Assembly (NCBI GenBank): GCA_017608295.1
Contig: JAFCGF010000010.1
Span: 1-64,000 of the forward strand
Reading direction: 5' to 3'
DNA: 64,000 nt
Source: Candidatus Woesearchaeota archaeon
GTDB taxonomy: Archaea > Nanoarchaeota > Nanoarchaeia > Woesearchaeales > JAGVZT01
Part shown: positions 62,681 to 64,000 of the stretch, piece by piece
Layout of the letters: each line of letters opens with the position of its first letter
Numbering within the stretch: position 1 is the stretch's first letter
The notes under the pieces: model-generated
Seen by the model: the letters and a program-made list of their open reading frames with translations, nothing else
What the model was told of the DNA's origin: nothing
Databases searched by the model: none
Program-made: the position numbers and the translations under genes

Positions 62681-63613
62681 ATGGGAAGAAGAGGAGAAAT
62701 AAAAATGGTAAGATCTATAATGCGAAGGTTACGGAAGAAAATTAGTTCAAAACGAGAACAGAAAAGACATATCCCACTCGGGTCACGAGTGGCGCTCAGC
62801 CAGTGGCGATCTGGGAGGCCAGAAGCACAATTGCCTGGGGGCGGAACCCCGATGAAATGCGTCTACGGGCCAGTCTCATCATGGAGGCTCGGCCGCTTGA
62901 TAGGTATCGACCCCATTTGCAATGAGAAGAAGCTATGTTCCTTCAACTGCACGTACTGCCAATTCGGGAGCGCGACCCCAACTGTTGAGAGGGGGACTTT
63001 TGTTACTGCGAATCACCTCACAAAAGACTTGGGGCCATTTCAAGAGGTGGGCGCGGATGTGTTCACGTTCTCAGGAACAGGTGAGCCGACACTGGCGAAG
63101 AATCTCAATAGATACATAACATTGCTGCGCTCGTTCCGCCCCCTCCCACTGGCCATCCTGACCAACGCGTCATTCCTGGGAGAGGAAGATGTTGCCCAGG
63201 CCCTGTCCAAGGTGGACCTTGTGGTGGCGAAACTTGACGCGCCGAATCAGAAGCTGTTCGACATCATCAACAGACCGCACGAATCCATCAGGTTAGGACA
63301 CATCCTGGGGGAGATGAAAGCCTTCAGGGAATCGTTCAAAGGAAAATTCGCGCTGCAGTGCATGTTCGTTGACGCAAACAAGAGGCATGCAAAAGATATC
63401 GCCAGACTGGCCAAACAGTTTGAGCCGGATGAGGTGCAACTGAATACGCCCCTGCGGCCATCCCCTGAGGGCATCTTGAACATAGACGAGATAAACAAGA
63501 TTAAGCTACACTTCGCGGGCTTTGATAGGGTTGTCTCGGTCTATGACGTGAAGAGGACCAACGTCCATCCCCTTGACATTGAGGAGATTAGGAGGCGGAA
63601 GCTACTAAAGTAG
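62681..63613 (+). CDS. Radical SAM protein, COG0731-like
   Basis: 310 aa in the longest frame. The conserved start of this family (MKCVYGPVSSWRLGRLIGIDP) is at residue 58, ATG at 62852, so residues 1-57 may be non-coding leader. The radical SAM cluster is CSFNCTYCQ plus an upstream Cys in DPICNEKK, with TFSGTGEPTLAKN as the GGE-like motif. Relatives include tRNA wybutosine enzyme-like proteins of unknown substrate. The upstream 170 bp contain hairpins (CCACTCG-GGTCA-CGAGTGG and GGGG-CGGAA-CCCC). Confidence 0.8.
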   Translation: MGRRGEIKMVRSIMRRLRKKISSKREQKRHIPLGSRVALSQWRSGRPEAQLPGGGTPMKCVYGPVSSWRLGRLIGIDPICNEKKLCSFNCTYCQFGSATPTVERGTFVTANHLTKDLGPFQEVGADVFTFSGTGEPTLAKNLNRYITLLRSFRPLPLAILTNASFLGEEDVAQALSKVDLVVAKLDAPNQKLFDIINRPHESIRLGHILGEMKAFRESFKGKFALQCMFVDANKRHAKDIARLAKQFEPDEVQLNTPLRPSPEGILNIDEINKIKLHFAGFDRVVSVYDVKRTNVHPLDIEEIRRRKLLK

Positions 63614-63623
63614 GTGTGACAGA

Positions 63624-63890
63624 ATGGGTAATCTATTGACAGCGAGTGTGGGTGTAGTATTTGTGCTCATCGCATATGCAATGAACCAGTCTGACAGGTG
63701 GGAGGATGATTTCTTCTGGTATGATTCCTTCAATCTTGCTGGTGCTTGGATACTTATGAGCTATGCTTGGGATATGGCAGCATGGCCATTAGTAATCTTG
63801 TTTGGGGCATGGGGAGCTCTGGCAGGCTATGATATATTCAAACGTGAAAGACAGTTACGAAAAGATATATCTTCACGAAAAAAAGGCTAA
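63624..63890 (+). CDS. Small membrane protein, CBU_0592-like
   Basis: 88 aa with three hydrophobic segments (about 5-20, 36-52, 53-68): LTASVGVVFVLIAYAM, LAGAWILMSYAWDMA and PLVILFGAWGALAGY. This three-helix layout with YDSFNLAGA is typical of the CBU_0592-type family. It follows the radical SAM gene by 10 nt. Function unknown. Confidence 0.65.
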   Translation: MGNLLTASVGVVFVLIAYAMNQSDRWEDDFFWYDSFNLAGAWILMSYAWDMAAWPLVILFGAWGALAGYDIFKRERQLRKDISSRKKG

Positions 63891-64000
63891 GCATTTATTT
63901 TGCGCACGAAGAAGTAGCCCTGCTAGGGTTCGTGCATCTCAACAAACGACCGTTTCTTATGAGAAATCATAAGGATGCTTGAAGACAGATTGTTTGTCTT
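63891..64000. other. Terminal 110 bp without a recognisable gene
   Basis: Only short inverted repeats are seen (AAGACA-GATTGTT-TGTCTT at the extreme end). Any gene beginning here would lie beyond the window. Confidence 0.4.

Noticed and set aside
1..64000. Insertion sequences, transposases, phage genes or classical CRISPR-Cas
   Set aside because: No transposase, integrase, capsid or Cas motif was found in any frame that I read.

Overview
The window reads as archaeal. It carries EF-1A next to ribosomal protein S10, an intron-containing tRNA-Ser, an archaeal-length triosephosphate isomerase, a Sec11-type signal peptidase, an AbrB-PhoU regulator and a COG1395-type regulator. Many genes start 20-30 nt downstream of an archaeal TATA box and are probably leaderless, and others use GGAGG-type ribosome binding sites. 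The giant N-anchored surface protein with LamG domains, the bacterial-type MnmA, Pta-AckA and NadABC and the many small zinc-ribbon proteins suggest a DPANN archaeon (Woesearchaeota-like). That placement is an inference, not proven by anything here.

Layout. 1-14343 (minus strand) is one giant surface-protein locus. An intact 3333-codon gene (14343 to 4342) encodes a duplicated cytoplasmic motif, one membrane segment, sequon-rich tandem repeats, Ig/cadherin-like domains, about four LamG domains and a Cys/Asp-rich repeat array. The array continues past the stop codon to the left edge of the window, but four out-of-frame deletions of about 46-90 bp break it. 14.4-16.6 kb holds an HTH-nucleotidyltransferase/HEPN pair with a palindromic operator candidate, and an ExeA-like ATPase. 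16.7-23.3 kb is carbohydrate metabolism: a PfkB kinase and TIM, then glucoamylase, glycosyltransferase, GH57 and a small basic protein, each gene overlapping the next or separated from it by a single base. 23.3-28.7 kb is acetate kinase, a four-subunit pyruvate:ferredoxin oxidoreductase (G-D-A-B) and phosphotransacetylase. 28.7-38.3 kb mixes mnmA, HAD and TraB-like genes, a coiled-coil protein, a ceramidase-like membrane protein, NUDIX, several small unknown proteins, tRNA-Ser and a MazEF pair. 38.3-44.9 kb has S10/EF-1A, signal peptidase, a short pyruvate kinase, membrane proteins and a GNAT. 44.9-46.2 kb is an AT-richer patch of small genes, including a 49-aa zinc ribbon at 45318-45467. 46.3-54 kb holds a tRNA methylthiotransferase, a hydrolase, the nadA-nadC-nadB operon and AbrB-PhoU. 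54-64 kb has a transcription regulator, a stand-alone urocanate hydratase, a second HEPN/nucleotidyltransferase pair next to a truncated gene start, a ClC channel with CBS domains, a DUF4239-like protein, a radical SAM enzyme and a small membrane protein.

How it fits together. The genes support a fermentative route: storage polysaccharide (GH15, GT, GH57) to sugar kinase/TIM/pyruvate kinase, then pyruvate to acetyl-CoA (Por), acetyl phosphate (Pta) and acetate plus ATP (AckA). NAD is made from aspartate by NadB/NadA/NadC. The giant protein and the smaller LamG-like and Cys-rich exported proteins suggest a heavily glycosylated, calcium- or disulfide-stabilised cell surface. All functions come from reading motifs; no database search was run.
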